In this document: positions 47,809 to 60,658 of the stretch, piece after piece
Layout of the letters: every line of letters begins with the position of its first letter
Numbering within the stretch: the first letter of the stretch is position 1
Assembly: GCA_023362775.1 (NCBI GenBank)
Contig: JALMGJ010000025.1
Location: forward strand, 4,667,001 to 4,731,000
Source: Charina bottae
Taxonomy: Eukaryota; Chordata; Lepidosauria; Squamata; Charinaidae
Reading direction: 5' to 3'
DNA: 64,000 nucleotides
Made by a program: the position numbers and the translations under genes
The notes under the pieces: generated by a model
What the model was told of the DNA's origin: nothing
What the model saw: the letters and a program-made list of their open reading frames with translations, nothing else
Database searches by the model: none

Positions 47809-49962
47809 TTATAAATATAATGTTATCTCATAAAGGTAAAGTTTGTGCTCAGATAAAAAAATATGCATTAAGCTCATAATGCTGTTTGTGTTGTATAAAC
47901 ATCTACAGTTTGAAAGCTTCATATACAAAGCTTATAGTATCTGAGTCTCAAAAATAGTTAACACTGCTTAGTAAACACTTCAACTTTACTATTAATAAAT
48001 TGCTGCATAAATAATTTCTATTTTTAATTTTGTTCCAAGAAAATTAGCTGAATGCCCTATAGAACTGAACATTATTCAGATTACCAGTACAATCAATATG
48101 GAAAAGAAATGCATATGCAGATTCCATCCCCATATTATATTCTAAATAAAGGGCTGCAGTGTGCATATTTTTAATTATTATATACTCATGTGCAATCTGT
48201 TTACAAAGAAAACTATCTTGTTGGTGTCCCTGCTCCATTTGGATAGATACATCAACGCTTCTCTTAGCACTGCCACTGGTTATGGTTAAAGGAGATAAAC
48301 ATAGCCTAACCAAATAGAAATAAGCAGTTGATATTCCAATAATTCATTCTTAAGGACAGGAAAAATGTTTATCTGTATTATCTATGAAGCACTGGTTGCA
48401 TCAAGAATACGATAACAATGTAACTGCAGAATGCAGCTTGGGGGCACTGAAGAAGTATGTAATGAACATTTAGAATCCAGCACAAGTAATAAGGCAAAGA
48501 CAGGAAAGCTCGCTGACCCACAAAGTACAACTGTAAAATATTCCACATGTTTAAACTCCCAGTGGAGCAGTTATCCTGAGCAGACAAATCAATTTCAGCA
48601 AAACTGACAATTCGACTCTGCTTTCATTTTTAAAGGATTAATATTAGGCAGAATTTTAAAGAGAGAAGAAAAACCATTTTATGTTTTATAAGCTCCATGT
48701 GTATATTAGCACATAGCTGTTAGCAACTGTGTGTTCTTTTCCTGAATAATCTATACTGCACAGTGATAGCATTAGAAGAGCATATATTTTCTGCTTTTCA
48801 CTTGCACTGTGGGAGTCTGCATTTCTTCATGAAGTGGGAAATACCTTTTTCTGGTGAAGAGACTCCACACCAAATGAACCCTTTTATCAAAGGGTTAGGA
48901 CAGAAATGAAGCTGCCATTTCTATTCAAAAATGGTAATTCATCCTATTATTATCTAAATCGCATATGGAGGATTCCATACCAAACAGGATTCTGGATTGT
49001 ATGTTGTCTATAGGGGTGCCTCAGTATCTAGTGGGTTCATTTGGGCACCTATTGAGTCACAGGTCTTTTTATTGAGTGAAATCCACTCCTGCTCATTGGA
49101 AACATTTCTGACCCCAGAAAATTGCTGACAGAGAGATCTGGTTATGAGGGATCTACAATATATTCCTGCAATGGAGCTGAAAAGGGGTCATAATGATGCT
49201 GTCTAGGCCTATAGGAACAAACCTGTAGCCAGCAGAAAATTAGGCCAGCTTGACTTCCAACACAATTTCCTATTCCCCATTAAAAACTACTAAATGTTAA
49301 AATGCAGCCCAGGTTCAGCTCAGTTAGGTCTCTAGTAACTTGGGTTTAGGTTAGAATGGCAGCCTCTAACAATTTACCTTCATGAAAACAAAACAAAATT
49401 ACCTCAAATTCTCATTCAAATAGCCTTAGTTTCAAATACTTTGAGGTTCTAAAGGGAAATAGGTTCAGAATACAAGCTAAAAGTTACTCAAATAAAGCAT
49501 GACAGTGCAAGACAGGGCTAAAAGAGCTTGAAACAGGGAATCTGAATTATAACGGCAGGTGATTTAGTACACAAACAGGGTACAAAATAGCAACCTAGAA
49601 ACATAGTGAATGCTTCATGGAAATAAACAGATAATATTTTAGAATTCTCACACTAGAACTTCATGTATTCTATCTCTCTGTGATGACTTGATTCTACCAC
49701 TGCCCAGATTTTTCCAGCCCAGATAGGATATCCCTACTAACTAACATTGATTGCCCTAAGCAATGCATATACTCTATTATCCTGATGTAATGAGAAACAT
49801 TTGGATTAGCTAAGAAAAGAAATCAGAAGCCAATACATAAGCCCAACCATTTCACCACAATAGTAGTAATGATTTAATAGTACCACATAATAGATGCTTC
49901 ACCAAGCTTGGACATGAATACCAGTCCTAAGAACTTTTTTTAAAAATTAGTTCTGCTATTGA

Positions 49963-49987
49963 AAATAAAATAAAATAAAATAAAATA
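49963..49987 (+). repeat. (AAAAT)n microsatellite
   Basis: Five aaaat units. Confidence 0.9.
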
Positions 49988-50188
49988 ATATTTATTTGGA
50001 CTTGCTGCCTTGTAAGGGCACACAGGATCACAGTCTGTCAGGAGGTCCTGTACATACATTCCCTGGGATTAAACTCACTGAACTAAGACAGAGATTTCTG
50101 AAATGACATATACAGAATTGTATGGAGAAGCAGGTATCCTTAAATATGCCTGTGTAATTTGGTCCTGATACAATTCATTCAATTGATA

Positions 50189-50189
<1 letters not shown>

Positions 50190-50226
<37 letters not shown>
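50190..50226 (+). repeat. (TTA)n microsatellite
   Basis: About 12 TTA units immediately before the R4-clade LINE relic. Confidence 0.95.
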
Positions 50227-50228
<2 letters not shown>

Positions 50229-51365
50229 ATTCACTGCTGCAATTATTAACTGGACATAAGCTGAACTGGACAGTTTAGACTGAAAAACAAGAAAACTCAT
50301 GACTATTCATTATGCATTAGTAGTGATATTGATAGATTATACCTGCCCTGAAGAGGTTGGAGAGGTTTACTTCAAGTCAAACAAACTGTCAAAGAAGAAA
50401 AGCATGCATTGGCTGTAAAAGACAGTCAAGAACAAGCACTGATACAAGTTAAAAATTGGAACTTACTGAATGTACAGGAAACAGAACATGAATATTGAAA
50501 TAATGTAATAAAAACACAAACAGAATGCTGGCAAGGAAAAGCATTATATGATCAATTTCTACAAAAGATTGAGGGGAAAGTGGATAAAGATAAAACCTGG
50601 CAATGGCTTACAACTGGAACATTAAAAAAAGAAACTGAAAGGTTGATTTTGGCTGTTCAAGAGCAAGCTATTCAAACTAATGCAATCAAGGCCAGAATTG
50701 AAAAATCATCAAATGATACAAAGTGCAGATTGTGCAAAGCAGAAGAAACAGTAGATCATATACTCAGTTTGTGCAAGAAGATTGCACAAACTGACTATAA
50801 AGAACAACATAACACAGTTGCCAAAATGATTCATTGGAACATCTGTAAAAATTATCATCTGCCAGTAGTGAAAAATTGGTGAGAACATATACAGTAGTTG
50901 AAAAAGTAATTGAAAATGAGCAGTTTAAAATATTGTGAGATTTCCGAATAAAACTGATTAAGTCTTGGCGCATAACATACCAGATTTAACTGTGATTGAA
51001 AAGAAGAAAGTGTGGATAATTGATGTGGCAATACCAGGGGATTGTAGAATAGAAGACAAAGAATTGGAGAAGATCACAAAGTATCAAGATCTGAAAATCA
51101 TAGTTGAAAGATTATGGCATAAACTGGCCGTGGTGGTCCCAGTGGTTATTGTCACATTAGGTGCCATTCCAAGAACCTTGGATAGCACTTGGAAAATCTG
51201 TGCATTGACAAAATTTCCATCTGTCAATTACAAAAGGCCACACTGCTTGGATCCACACATATACTACGCTGATACATTACAACATCCTAGGTTCTTGGGA
51301 AAAACTTGATGAGAATGAAGGCCAACACCAGCTAAAGAACTGGCAGTTGTAATTTTATATTGTGT
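50227..51365 (+). pseudogene. R4-clade LINE relic (RT end plus endonuclease)
   Basis: The plus strand encodes the C-terminal part of a LINE with a restriction-like endonuclease (R4/Dong/Rex6 type). Motifs in order: SDIDRLY-like and PEEVGEVYFKSNK; DKDKTWQWLTTGTLKKETER; a zinc-knuckle-like CRLCKAEETVDHILSLC (C-x2-C-x7-H-x4-C); then PDLTVIEKKKVWIIDVAIPGD (PD-x12-D, the nuclease core) and KYQDLKIIVERLWHKLAVV. Stops near 50882 and 50940 and a frameshift before 50965 disable it. The 5' part (most of the RT) is missing. It ends at a TAA-type microsatellite. Confidence 0.8.
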
Positions 51366-51366
51366 A

Positions 51367-51397
<31 letters not shown>
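51366..51397 (+). repeat. (AAT)n microsatellite / R4 3' tail
   Basis: About 10 AAT units directly at the 3' end of the R4-clade LINE. Confidence 0.95.
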
Positions 51398-52296
51398 GAC
51401 TCAATCCTATTTGAAGTGTTGAACATCCAAATCAATTTGATTCATATTGTAAATTTGAATGTCTGAATCAGATTGATTTAATTTGACAAACCGATTTATC
51501 CAAACTTTATCAAATTGAATCAGCACAATGAAGATTTGTACAGCTCTAGTCTTAATTATTCCAATATGTATTACTTCAATACACAGTGACTTTACAAACA
51601 TAGAAGACAGGAAGGGTGAATAGAGGAATCCTGAAGTTCTCTAATGAAATGCATAATTATGGATGCAGCTCTGTACTACCAGTGCTAAATGGCTCCTACT
51701 TTAATGATCCATTTGACCTGAAATGGTTGCCTGCAATGAGACATCTGCAGTGGAAAGAATACAAGCCAGATACATAGACTGGTTGCCAGACTTACAGTTG
51801 CATTCCTGATCAGGGCAATGAGGCAAATGGATAACTATAATTATACCACATACAGTACGTCTTTTAGCATTCCATGTTGGAAGACGAAAATGAACAACAG
51901 CTCTTAACTCATTTAATGACTTGCTTCTAATAAAGGGTTGTCAAAAAGGTCTGCAATTTTAATGCATTTCTGTTCCATTAGCAACACCATGAACTGAAGT
52001 CACCCCTCCCCACCTGAGGCCTGGCTACAAAGGTTTGGGAAGAATATTTACTTATCGTGAAATACGTTAATTGAACGCAATGAGACTGAAGGCAATTATG
52101 AACTGCCAGGAAGACAAAGCAGGAAAAAGTGCAAACAAATATTTGACTGGATAATGTCAGCATTATTTTTAATCTTCTGGATAGAACAGTAAACAGTAAA
52201 CATGCTTATTTTTAAAGTTTAAAACATTCAAATGTGATTTTAAGCTTTCTCAAGTACTGTAAGTACTGAACCAAAACCATAATGCAGCTTGGAACT

Positions 52297-52314
52297 TTCA
52301 GACACACACACACA
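52297..52314 (+). repeat. Short (CA)n tract
   Basis: gacacacacacacacatc. Confidence 0.85.
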
Positions 52315-52700
52315 TCAGGATAAACCACATGAGATAAATCCACACTTGTGACTATAAAAAGAAAAGTTATTTCCTGCATTGCAGATATAAAATTCAAAGC
52401 ATCTGAAGCTTTCACAAACCAGCAGAAAACTTATTTTCTTTGGCTTTCTGCACCAAACGTAAAAATACTTTCATGCTGCTCACCTGGCACTAAGGCAATC
52501 ATTTTTTGACATTAAATAAAACAAGAAAGTATACTTTAATAAGCTATGAATGATGTTTGTACTATAGATATGTGTTTATTTCCTGATAAAGTGGCACTGA
52601 AATCACAGTGGTTTTTAAATAAAGGAGAGGGGAAAGAAGCACCTCGTGCCAACACCATAACCCAGTCATCAAAAAAGATGGAGGGAGTTTTAGCCTCAAA

Positions 52701-52865
52701 CAGGGCCGCAACTAGGGAGGGGCAAGCGGGGCATGTGCCCCGGGCGCTGCGCTGGGGGGGCACCAAAATGATGCCGGGGGGGTGCCAAAATGACAAAATA
52801 ATCCATGGGGGGGGGCACGGAATCCATGTTTGCCCTGGGTGACACAGACTCTAGTTCCATCCCTG
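52701..52865. mobile_element. Short DNA element, 165 bp, GC-rich
   Basis: The ends cagggccgcaactaggg and the reverse of ctctagttccatccctg are inverted. The flanks CTCAAA (52695-52700 and 52866-52871) are an exact 6-bp duplication. The interior has gggggggcaccaaaatg twice. Superfamily unclear, hAT-like by its CAGGG end. Confidence 0.75.
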
Positions 52866-53432
52866 CTCAAATAGCTTCATAGTTGTTTGGGACTAATTAA
52901 CTTCCCCCAGTCAACTTGTTGCACAAACTGGGTTGAGAGGTTTAGTACACTATAGCTGCTACCAAAATAAAGTCCTAGTGCAGCCCTGCAAAAATCAGGC
53001 TTCTCCAAACTCTCCATTGCTGTCCCCATTTGATATTTTGCTACACAGACCCTGACCTGAGCCACCGCAAGTTTTTAAACTTTTTCAATCCTGAGGAAAA
53101 AACGCAAAGAAACGAGAATTTCCTTGGCAGCAGGTGAGGGCAGCCAAGTAGGGAAATATCTAGCTTGGTCAGTGATGTTGTGCCTATTCCTAACAAAAAT
53201 TAATTTTCTTAACTGATTCCAACTTTGTCTAATTTCAATGCCACTCCCATTATTTTTGAGCCTAATCTTTCACTCACAGGACAGCAACTACCAGAAAAAT
53301 CAGGCCTTTGGAAACACTATATTCCAAGTGGCTGCAGAACACCAAAGAGTAAATGTAGAACACATAGGCATGCAGTGGGGGAGAGCAAGGGGAATGAAGT
53401 TATACTGGGTGACCAGGAGTCTGCTGGAGAAG

Positions 53433-53630
53433 CACTAGAAGTAGTCTTTAGGCTCTGTCACCACTGTTTCTAAAAATTAACCTCTCCAAAGAACTAAACT
53501 CTAGAGGTTTCAGGGCCAATTACTTGAGAATCACTAGCAATAGCTTTTAGTCCCTGTCACCACTTTTTGGGGAAATTAACCCTCTGCTAAGAATTAAATT
53601 CTAGAGGTTTTAGTGGCAACTACTTCTAAG
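53433..53630 (+). repeat. 99-bp tandem duplication, two copies
   Basis: Two adjacent units share cactag, ctctgtcaccact / ccctgtcaccact, aattaacc and actctagaggttt / attctagaggttt. Diverged. The sequence is not otherwise recognised. Confidence 0.85.
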
Positions 53631-55740
53631 ACAGTATGTTCAAAAGTTCAGTTTATTCAGTTAATAAAAATCAATAAAATGCACAAATGTGTAGCTGTGC
53701 TGGATTGCGCAACCATGAATGTTTATGCTTTTCACACTAGTTTTTTAAACAACAGAAAAACAATATGCCTAAATAAATGTTTATTACCAAAGGAGTACTT
53801 TAACCAATTCATGAGGACATTATGCAATTTAGTTCTCTTTAAGAATTAAATAAAATGTGTGCTGGGCTCTATTAGCTATTGCCTTTTTTCATCACTTTTC
53901 ATTAACTGCTGTGAATACAGTAACATATTGCTTCAAAGCCACAGACAGTTGCTTTTGCACAGTTGTTCTCAGCTCCCTATTAAAAGTGAAGCACAGTGAA
54001 GCAGAACGGCATTTAATGAGGATCCAATGTCTTCTTTAGACATTGTTTTCATGATCCAGCACACAGGGATCATTTCTTAAATCGTAACATGAAGTACAGC
54101 ATAGTCATCAGTACAAATGTTGACTTCATCCAGTTTGCTCAGAGCAGAGAATTAATGAGGCAAAAGGGTACTGTCCAAATGAATGGCCATGGTATGTTTT
54201 ATGCAACTATCTCACCAAATAACAACTTCATTCAGCTTTATCATTTTCAGACATGCAAATTTAGATTTAAACATCACAGCAGATAAGGAACTACAGCCCA
54301 AAGAATAGCCTCATATTCAATTTTCTTCTTTTCCTTAAACCTGATAAGTGGTCAAAAAGTGGCAATCTGATGCACTGGATTTAATTCATGTTAATGACTA
54401 GAAGGTGTGTGGTGCTTTGAATTGAAGGCAAAGGGTGTTTCAGAACACTCACATTCCATCTGTCTGCATTCTCCTTAAAGCAGCTGCGTCTCTTCCCAGG
54501 ATTGTACAGCTGCCCTCTTGAGCTGCAACATGATCCTAGGAAAAGATGTATTGGGTTTAAGTTGCAGACAGGGGCTATGTCTATGCCACCCACAAATGCT
54601 TGGATCACATTTTACTTTTGAATCTGGAACTCTGCACACCCCGATGGCCTAGTATAAGGTAAATTATTGTAAAAAAAAAAACTTGCTATAATATATGCAA
54701 ATCCTGTTTTATGTTGCTATTGTTTACAGACTTCCTTTATATAATGTAAGAATATTATTATCATTCATTTCTAATACAATTAGGCCATGCGAATTAACAG
54801 TACTTTGAATATCTGGTTATTTTGCTTTGCTCTCTATCTAACGAATTTTATACTTCCCACAATCCATCAGTTATGGATTGAAAAATCCTAACACTGTATG
54901 TCATTTGAGTCCACCTAACAAGGTACTGTAGATGCATTATGCAATAGTTGTCACTGTTATTATTCCATCCATGATTACTATTCAAACAACATTCTATCTT
55001 GAAACAATTCTGTCTTTCTTGAGATGAGGACAGCCAGCTAATAATATGAATATCCTCTCTATTCAGCTCAAGCGCTCGCTCTAGAGGGCTGTTTTCTGAC
55101 AGGAAGTTGTCAGAATACAGTAGAGTGACAAACAAATGCAGCCCAGGAGAATATAAAAAACTGTTCAGTTGTGAAGAGAACCTGGAGGAGCCACCCTTTC
55201 TGTTGGAGTGGGTCTCTATTAAAATGGAACATTTAACCTCTGTTTTTTCATTGTCATTTCTCATTACAGCAACAAGGGGAAAGAAATACTGCCAATAGTA
55301 ACTATTGTTTCTCTCATTTTCGTAAAACAAGCCCTGCAATGCAAAGAAATACAACTGTTTAATCTTTTAATAGAATGACAGGTAATTAAGCTTTATCGTT
55401 TGCCATTCCCACTTTTTCAAACTCTCACAATTGTCAAGGCTTGATAGTCTGTCTTGTTTAAATACTGCTTCAGGAGTTTTAAGTGAGAAACAGTACACCA
55501 ATATTTTAAATAAACAAATGTAATAAAACACCTTAAGGTGGATATACAGAGCCTTATCTAACTTTGTGTTTTCCAGATGTCTTGGGAACAAGTTCACAGA
55601 AATCTAAATCAGCACTGGATTCTGGGAAATATAGTCCCAATACCTTGCAATGTCACCCACTCCTGTTTAAGAGTAACATCACTGATTATTTTCAGAATTT
55701 ATAATAGTATCAGTAAAAAAAATGAATAGAGCCACCAGAT

Positions 55741-56110
55741 CTAGGCTGCAAAAACACAGGTGACTCTGGACGGTATACAAGGATTAAAAACAAAAAAACC
55801 CCACAACATACAACCCTTGGCACCGAAGGATAAACAATAACCCCCCCCCCAAAAAAAAAAAGCACAACAGCAGAGACCATCTAACCTCCTAACCCAAACA
55901 CCTGGGGAAGCAGCCAGGTCCTCAGTGCTTTGGAAAAGGCTAACAGAGTTGTGGCCATCTGAATCTCTGGGGACAAATTGTTCCACAGGGTAAATGCTGC
56001 CACTGAGAAGGCATGACTCTAGGGTCGAACAAGATGGCATGGTTTGAAAGAAGGGACCCAGAACATGCCCTCTGTACTAGATCTGGGGAGGTAATGACCT
56101 CTAGATGCAG
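55741..56110 (-). pseudogene. CR1/L2-type LINE reverse transcriptase relic
   Basis: The minus strand, with one frame change, reads AFSVAAFTLWNNLSPEIQ, ATTLLAFSKALRTWLL, matching the extreme C-terminus of the LINE ORF at 61874-62200 (AFSATAPALWNILPPELR, LLTFRKNLKTWF). A poly(C)/poly(A) tract at 55844-55861 lies in the 3' UTR part. Confidence 0.75.
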
Positions 56111-56166
56111 GAACAAAGTACAGAAATTTCTTTTCTGACATCCAATGGTTCCTTGGATTTAAAATA

Positions 56167-56171
56167 TCTTA

Positions 56172-56222
<51 letters not shown>

Positions 56223-56223
56223 G
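56167..56223 (+). repeat. (AAAT)n microsatellite
   Basis: About 14 AAAT units. Confidence 0.97.
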
Positions 56224-56238
56224 AATTAAATTCTGCAA

Positions 56239-56412
56239 GTTGTCAGGATGGAGGCTGAGTCAGAGTCGGAAGAGGGCGAAGAGATCGTTCTGGAAAGCAA
56301 GGGAAGGAGTGTTGGGGACTGCGTGAAAATCAAAGTAGAGGCTGAGCAACTGTTTGGAGTCAGACAGGTGGCGGATTCCCTGCCACCCATCAGCATGCAC
56401 AAAAGAAGATGC
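56239..56412 (+). mobile_element. LTR-like fragment fused to LINE
   Basis: The segment starts tgtcaggatggaggctgagt, close to the start of the solo LTR at 38646 (tgtcagaatggagc). It is GC-richer than its surroundings and has a frame ending DSLPPISMHKRR, resembling SELPPPPSARERR in that LTR. It joins LINE coding sequence directly at about 56413. Low-confidence identification. Confidence 0.35.
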
Positions 56413-57085
56413 TGTGACCACCCTCTCTTGGTGCCTGGAGGCTGTGAGGGTCTGGATGGGGAACAACAGGCTTCAGCTGAACCCTGGTAAGATGGAGTGG
56501 CTGTGGATTAGGGACTCCCAGGTATCAGGGAATTTACCATCTTTGGCTCTGGATGGGGTCGTACTGCCCCATGGATCCGGTGAGGAATCTGGGGTTCTCC
56601 TGGACTCACAACTCCTGCTCGAAGAGCAGGTGGCAGCCATGGCCAGGGGTCCTTTTGCACAGCTCCGTGTTGTGCGCCAGCTATTCCCTTTCCCGGACTG
56701 GGAGTCCCTCCAGTCAGTCACTCATGCCCTAGTCATCTCCCGTATAGACTACTGCAATGCGCTCTACATGGGGCTACCCTTGAAGAGTATCCGTAGGCTA
56801 CAGCTGGTTCAGAATGTGGCTGCGCGAACAGTTTTGTGAGCCCCAATGAGAGCTCATATAACACCGTTGCTCTGCGAGCTGCATTGGGTGCCAGTTTGCT
56901 TCCTGGTCCAATTCAATTGTAAATTTTATATTTTTATATTGTATTGTTATATTTATACTGTATTTACAGTATATAGATCTATACTTATATTTATTCTGTA
57001 TTATTTTAGTGATGCTATTTTATTGTCTGTAAACCACCCAGTCATACATGAGATGGGCGGTAAATAAATATGACAAATAAATAAA
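56413..57085 (+). pseudogene. CR1/L2-type LINE, 3' part with tail
   Basis: The best-preserved LINE copy. In frame from 56413 to 56839: TTLSWCLEAVRVWMGNNRLQ, LNPGKMEWLWI, SGVLLDSQLLLEEQVAAMA, QLRVVRQLFPF, THALVISRIDYCNALYMGLP, LQLVQNVAARTVL, then a stop. After a deletion the 3' UTR gtctgtaaaccacccagtca tacatgagatgggcgg and (AAAT)n end the element. The 5' part of the RT and the endonuclease are absent. It serves as the local reference for other copies. Confidence 0.85.
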
Positions 57086-57365
57086 TAATAGCTTTAGTGG
57101 ATCAGCTCCCTAGTGTCATTTCTGAAAATTTGTAGGACCAGTTACCTGAAGAAATATATCAGTGAAGATGTCACCTTCCTCCCATTGCAGATGTCAGCTA
57201 CAGATATCAATATTTTCCCACTTATGGTGGGTCCACTGCAGATGTCAGCATTTTCCACTTGTGTAAGCACAAGTAAGAACTCTAGCTATCAAGCTGCAAC
57301 AGACACATAGATTTTTTCTAATAGAAGAGAATATACATACTGTAGCTCAAGGCTGAAATGTGCAG

Positions 57366-57569
57366 TTCTTGGCACTCTCTGAGCTTGGTGGTTTGCTTGT
57401 AGATGTTTCATTACCCAACTAGGTGACATCATCAGTGCAAGTGAGTGTGGGGTTTGCTGCCTATTTATATATAGTAGCTTGCCCTGCCAGTTGTAGTGGG
57501 TGTGTGGTTCAAAACTGGGGCAATGAAACATCTGCAAGCAAACTACCAAGCCCAGAGGGTACAAAGAAA
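57366..57569. repeat. Foldback repeat, Penelope-associated motif
   Basis: The left arm tttgcttgtagatgtttcat tacccaactagg and the right arm ggcaatgaaacatctgcaag caaactaccaagc are inverted copies separated by about 85 bp. The phrase aatgaaacatctgcaagcaa is one I associate with Penelope-like element ends in squamates, but I could not verify this. Confidence 0.5.
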
Positions 57570-58590
57570 TCCACATAGACTTGTATTATGGAGATAGAAT
57601 CCAGACTTGGGACTGATCCACACATTATTCTTTGGGAATGAAATGTCCTATTGCCAGAAACAACATGACTCACTTCTTACTTACTTGTAGACATATGCTA
57701 TTATTGAAAAGCCACAAGTAAGCCAATTTATTGTTTGACTGAGATCTCACTATGCTAAGCATGGCTAACTTATCTTCTGGTTATTAAATCAATCAAAACT
57801 AGAATAATATACTAAACCAAACCATTCAAAGCACAGTATGGCTTAGTGCAGTGTGTGAATCCTGTTTTTTGTCTTCCAGGATGGCAACATATATCACACT
57901 TCTATATTTGGCAAATATTTTAACCTCTAGCCTTCATCTTGTTTGCACCTTGGCAGAGAGAAGAAAGAAATGTTTATCAATTCTTACCTTCCCTGTTAGA
58001 TATGTAGAGACTGCTGGGGGGGGGGGTTTCCCCCTTCCACTGCCAACACTTAAAAAAATATTTTTAAAAAAAGTTGGCCAAGAGCTTTTTTCCCCTCTGG
58101 CAAAGATATGCTTCTTCTGAAAAGAATATGTGACATAAGCAGGAAATTATGATGTTTCTGACAAGCTAGTATACAAACATAGAGAATGTATGAATCACAA
58201 ATTGAATGAAACACAGATAGTGTTTAATGCTGATATTTAACACAACCAAATACTTTGGGATGTGCCAAATAAATATTTCAAAAATGTAAGCTTTGTCGTT
58301 CTGTTTTAGTTTACTTTATTCTGAGATCAATGGGACTTAATAATATTCTACTGTCCTACAACATAACACTGAGAATTTCACAGGGCCTTCTGGAAAAAAA
58401 AAAGTTGATTCAGCAATTATATTGGAATAAACAACCCCTTAGTAACTGACTAGCATCAATTTTTAAAGTAATATTTTTGTCCAGTAAGATGGGCATGATC
58501 ATCCCCAAGGCATTCAAAAGATAAATGGCTTCTCCACAATGCTGGAGCTAGATCACATGTAATAAAATGTTTTGAGTTGATACATTAACT

Positions 58591-58952
58591 CAGGGCTTTC
58601 CAAACTTTTGCCGTTGGCGACACACCAACGGCCGGCACGCAAAAACCCAGAAGCGCCACTGCCGCGGCACGGAAAAACCTGGAAGCGCCGGCGGCGGCGC
58701 TTCCAGGTTGCCACCACCATGCTTTCGGCTTTTTGCGCGCCCTGACAGCAGCAGCAGTGGCGTCCTGGTGTATCGCGCGACAACCCAGAAGTGCTGATGG
58801 CCCACCGCCTCCACCGCCACCACCGCTGCTGTGCATGCTGCCGTCTGTGGTGGCAGCGGTGTGCTATCAGCGCTTCTGGGTTGTCGCATGACACACTTGG
58901 GGCCCCCAGGCAACACAGTACTGTGTCGCAACACACAGTTTGGAAAGCCCTG
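58591..58952. mobile_element. hAT MITE family A, copy 3 (362 bp)
   Basis: The ends cagggctttccaaacttttg and the reverse of cagtttggaaagccctg are inverted. The 8-bp duplications CATTAACT at 58583-58590 and 58953-58960 are exact. GC-rich interior with ccgttggcgacacaccaacg and cttccaggttg motifs. It is the longest of the three copies, and its long open frames on the minus strand are compositional. Confidence 0.96.
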
Positions 58953-60658
58953 CATTAACTACTATAGAAGCCGCTTCTGACAAGATTGTGACAGTACAAT
59001 AAGCAATATTTACAGCAGATTGCTGTAAACAAAATGATTTGTTTTCAGTACCAAAATCAAGGCTGGGAAATACTGTTTTGCAAAGCTAGGAAATGCTGGT
59101 TTCTAAGTTCTGCTTAGGACATTGTTTCATTCCCCCCCCCCCCTACATTTTGGTACTCAGGAAATAGCACACATCTGGCAAACCTGCCATAAACACAATT
59201 TTGAAAGTAAAGGTAGTCTAAAAGAGGCAGAAGGATAGAAAAAAAAGGGAAAGGAGAAGGGAAAAGAAAAGTTAGACCTCACAGAGATTCAGTTCAGCAC
59301 TTTACAGTTTTCCTCATTTATACAACTTAACATTAAAAATCTAAGCTTTGATGTAAACTGTAGTGACAAAAAGCCTTCCATGGAACCAACACTGTCACAA
59401 ATTTCTGGGAATTGCCTATCTTGTGAAAATATTACAACTGGTAATCAGCATATATGTATATCTGTTGTGTGTGTATACAGTATATAGGCTAAACAAGCAC
59501 AATAGACTTAACCTATTATAAAGTATTACTTTTATAAGACAAAATGAATATATTGTTTTCAAGACTGACAAAGAAACAAACTTTTGTTTCAAGAGACAAG
59601 TGGAATCAGTAAGTATCTGAATTTTTATTCCAGAGACATTAGTGACATACGTACTGTATATTGATGGCAAATCTGAAAAGGTTTCTTCTTCAGTTCCTAC
59701 TTAAACAGACCAACAGAGCTGGCAAGTCTTAGCCAAAAAGCCAGCTATATCTTGCTCTGCCATATAAACAGCTTGAGCTTGACTGTGAAATGGAGAAAGC
59801 ACCACCATCATGGTGGAGGTGATGTCCTTAGGAGGGAAATCAATGGAGTATTAAATGGGTAATCATCTGTTTTCAGTTTTTGTCTTTTACCCCTATTAAA
59901 TTCCTCCAATGAATTGTTTTCTGATAGAAGGTACTTTAATCTTCTTGATTTCTGGCAGGGAATTTCACAGCATTTAATGCTGCTATTCATATCATAATGT
60001 TCAGTTGCCAGTTTCCAGCTAAAATGTATGTTTGCCCAGCATGATGCTTCCATTAGAGTATCTAACTGCCCACTGAACTCAAAATGCTTAATGTTATTCC
60101 ATTACAGCCCGTTGAAGGTCTCATTATTTAATCTTGGCCTACACAATGGCTCATAACTAAGCTGAGGTATTTTTTCCCCCCTGCTTTTTCCTACATCTTC
60201 CCAAGTGATGAAACAAAATAAGTAAATAGTATAATTTTAACGTCTAGAGGGCCTTGTAGATAATGCATAGTGTTTGGCTAGTTTCTTTTATTTTCTCAAG
60301 TCATAGATTCTTTCCCTGCAGCTAATGGGGAGGAGGAGATGTAGAAATTAAAGCATAGTAGCACGGTCTACTACATGGACTAGGGATGCTTGGTGTTTTC
60401 CGCAAATTCAGTGAAGTGGTAAAAAAATTGGAACTAATCCAAAGAAGTGCCCTATAGGCTTTTCTGCCAAACTAACTTCTTGGTCACACAGTATTAAAGG
60501 CAGATAAAGTGACTTAATATGTAAGCAATATCCTCATGTATTCGCTAGACTAGCTTTATGCTGTTGCAGCACAGATTCCATAGGGCAGAGCAGAATTATA
60601 TTTCCTCTATCTTGAATTCCTTGGGAAAGATATGTATAATGTCAGTATGATTATTTAT

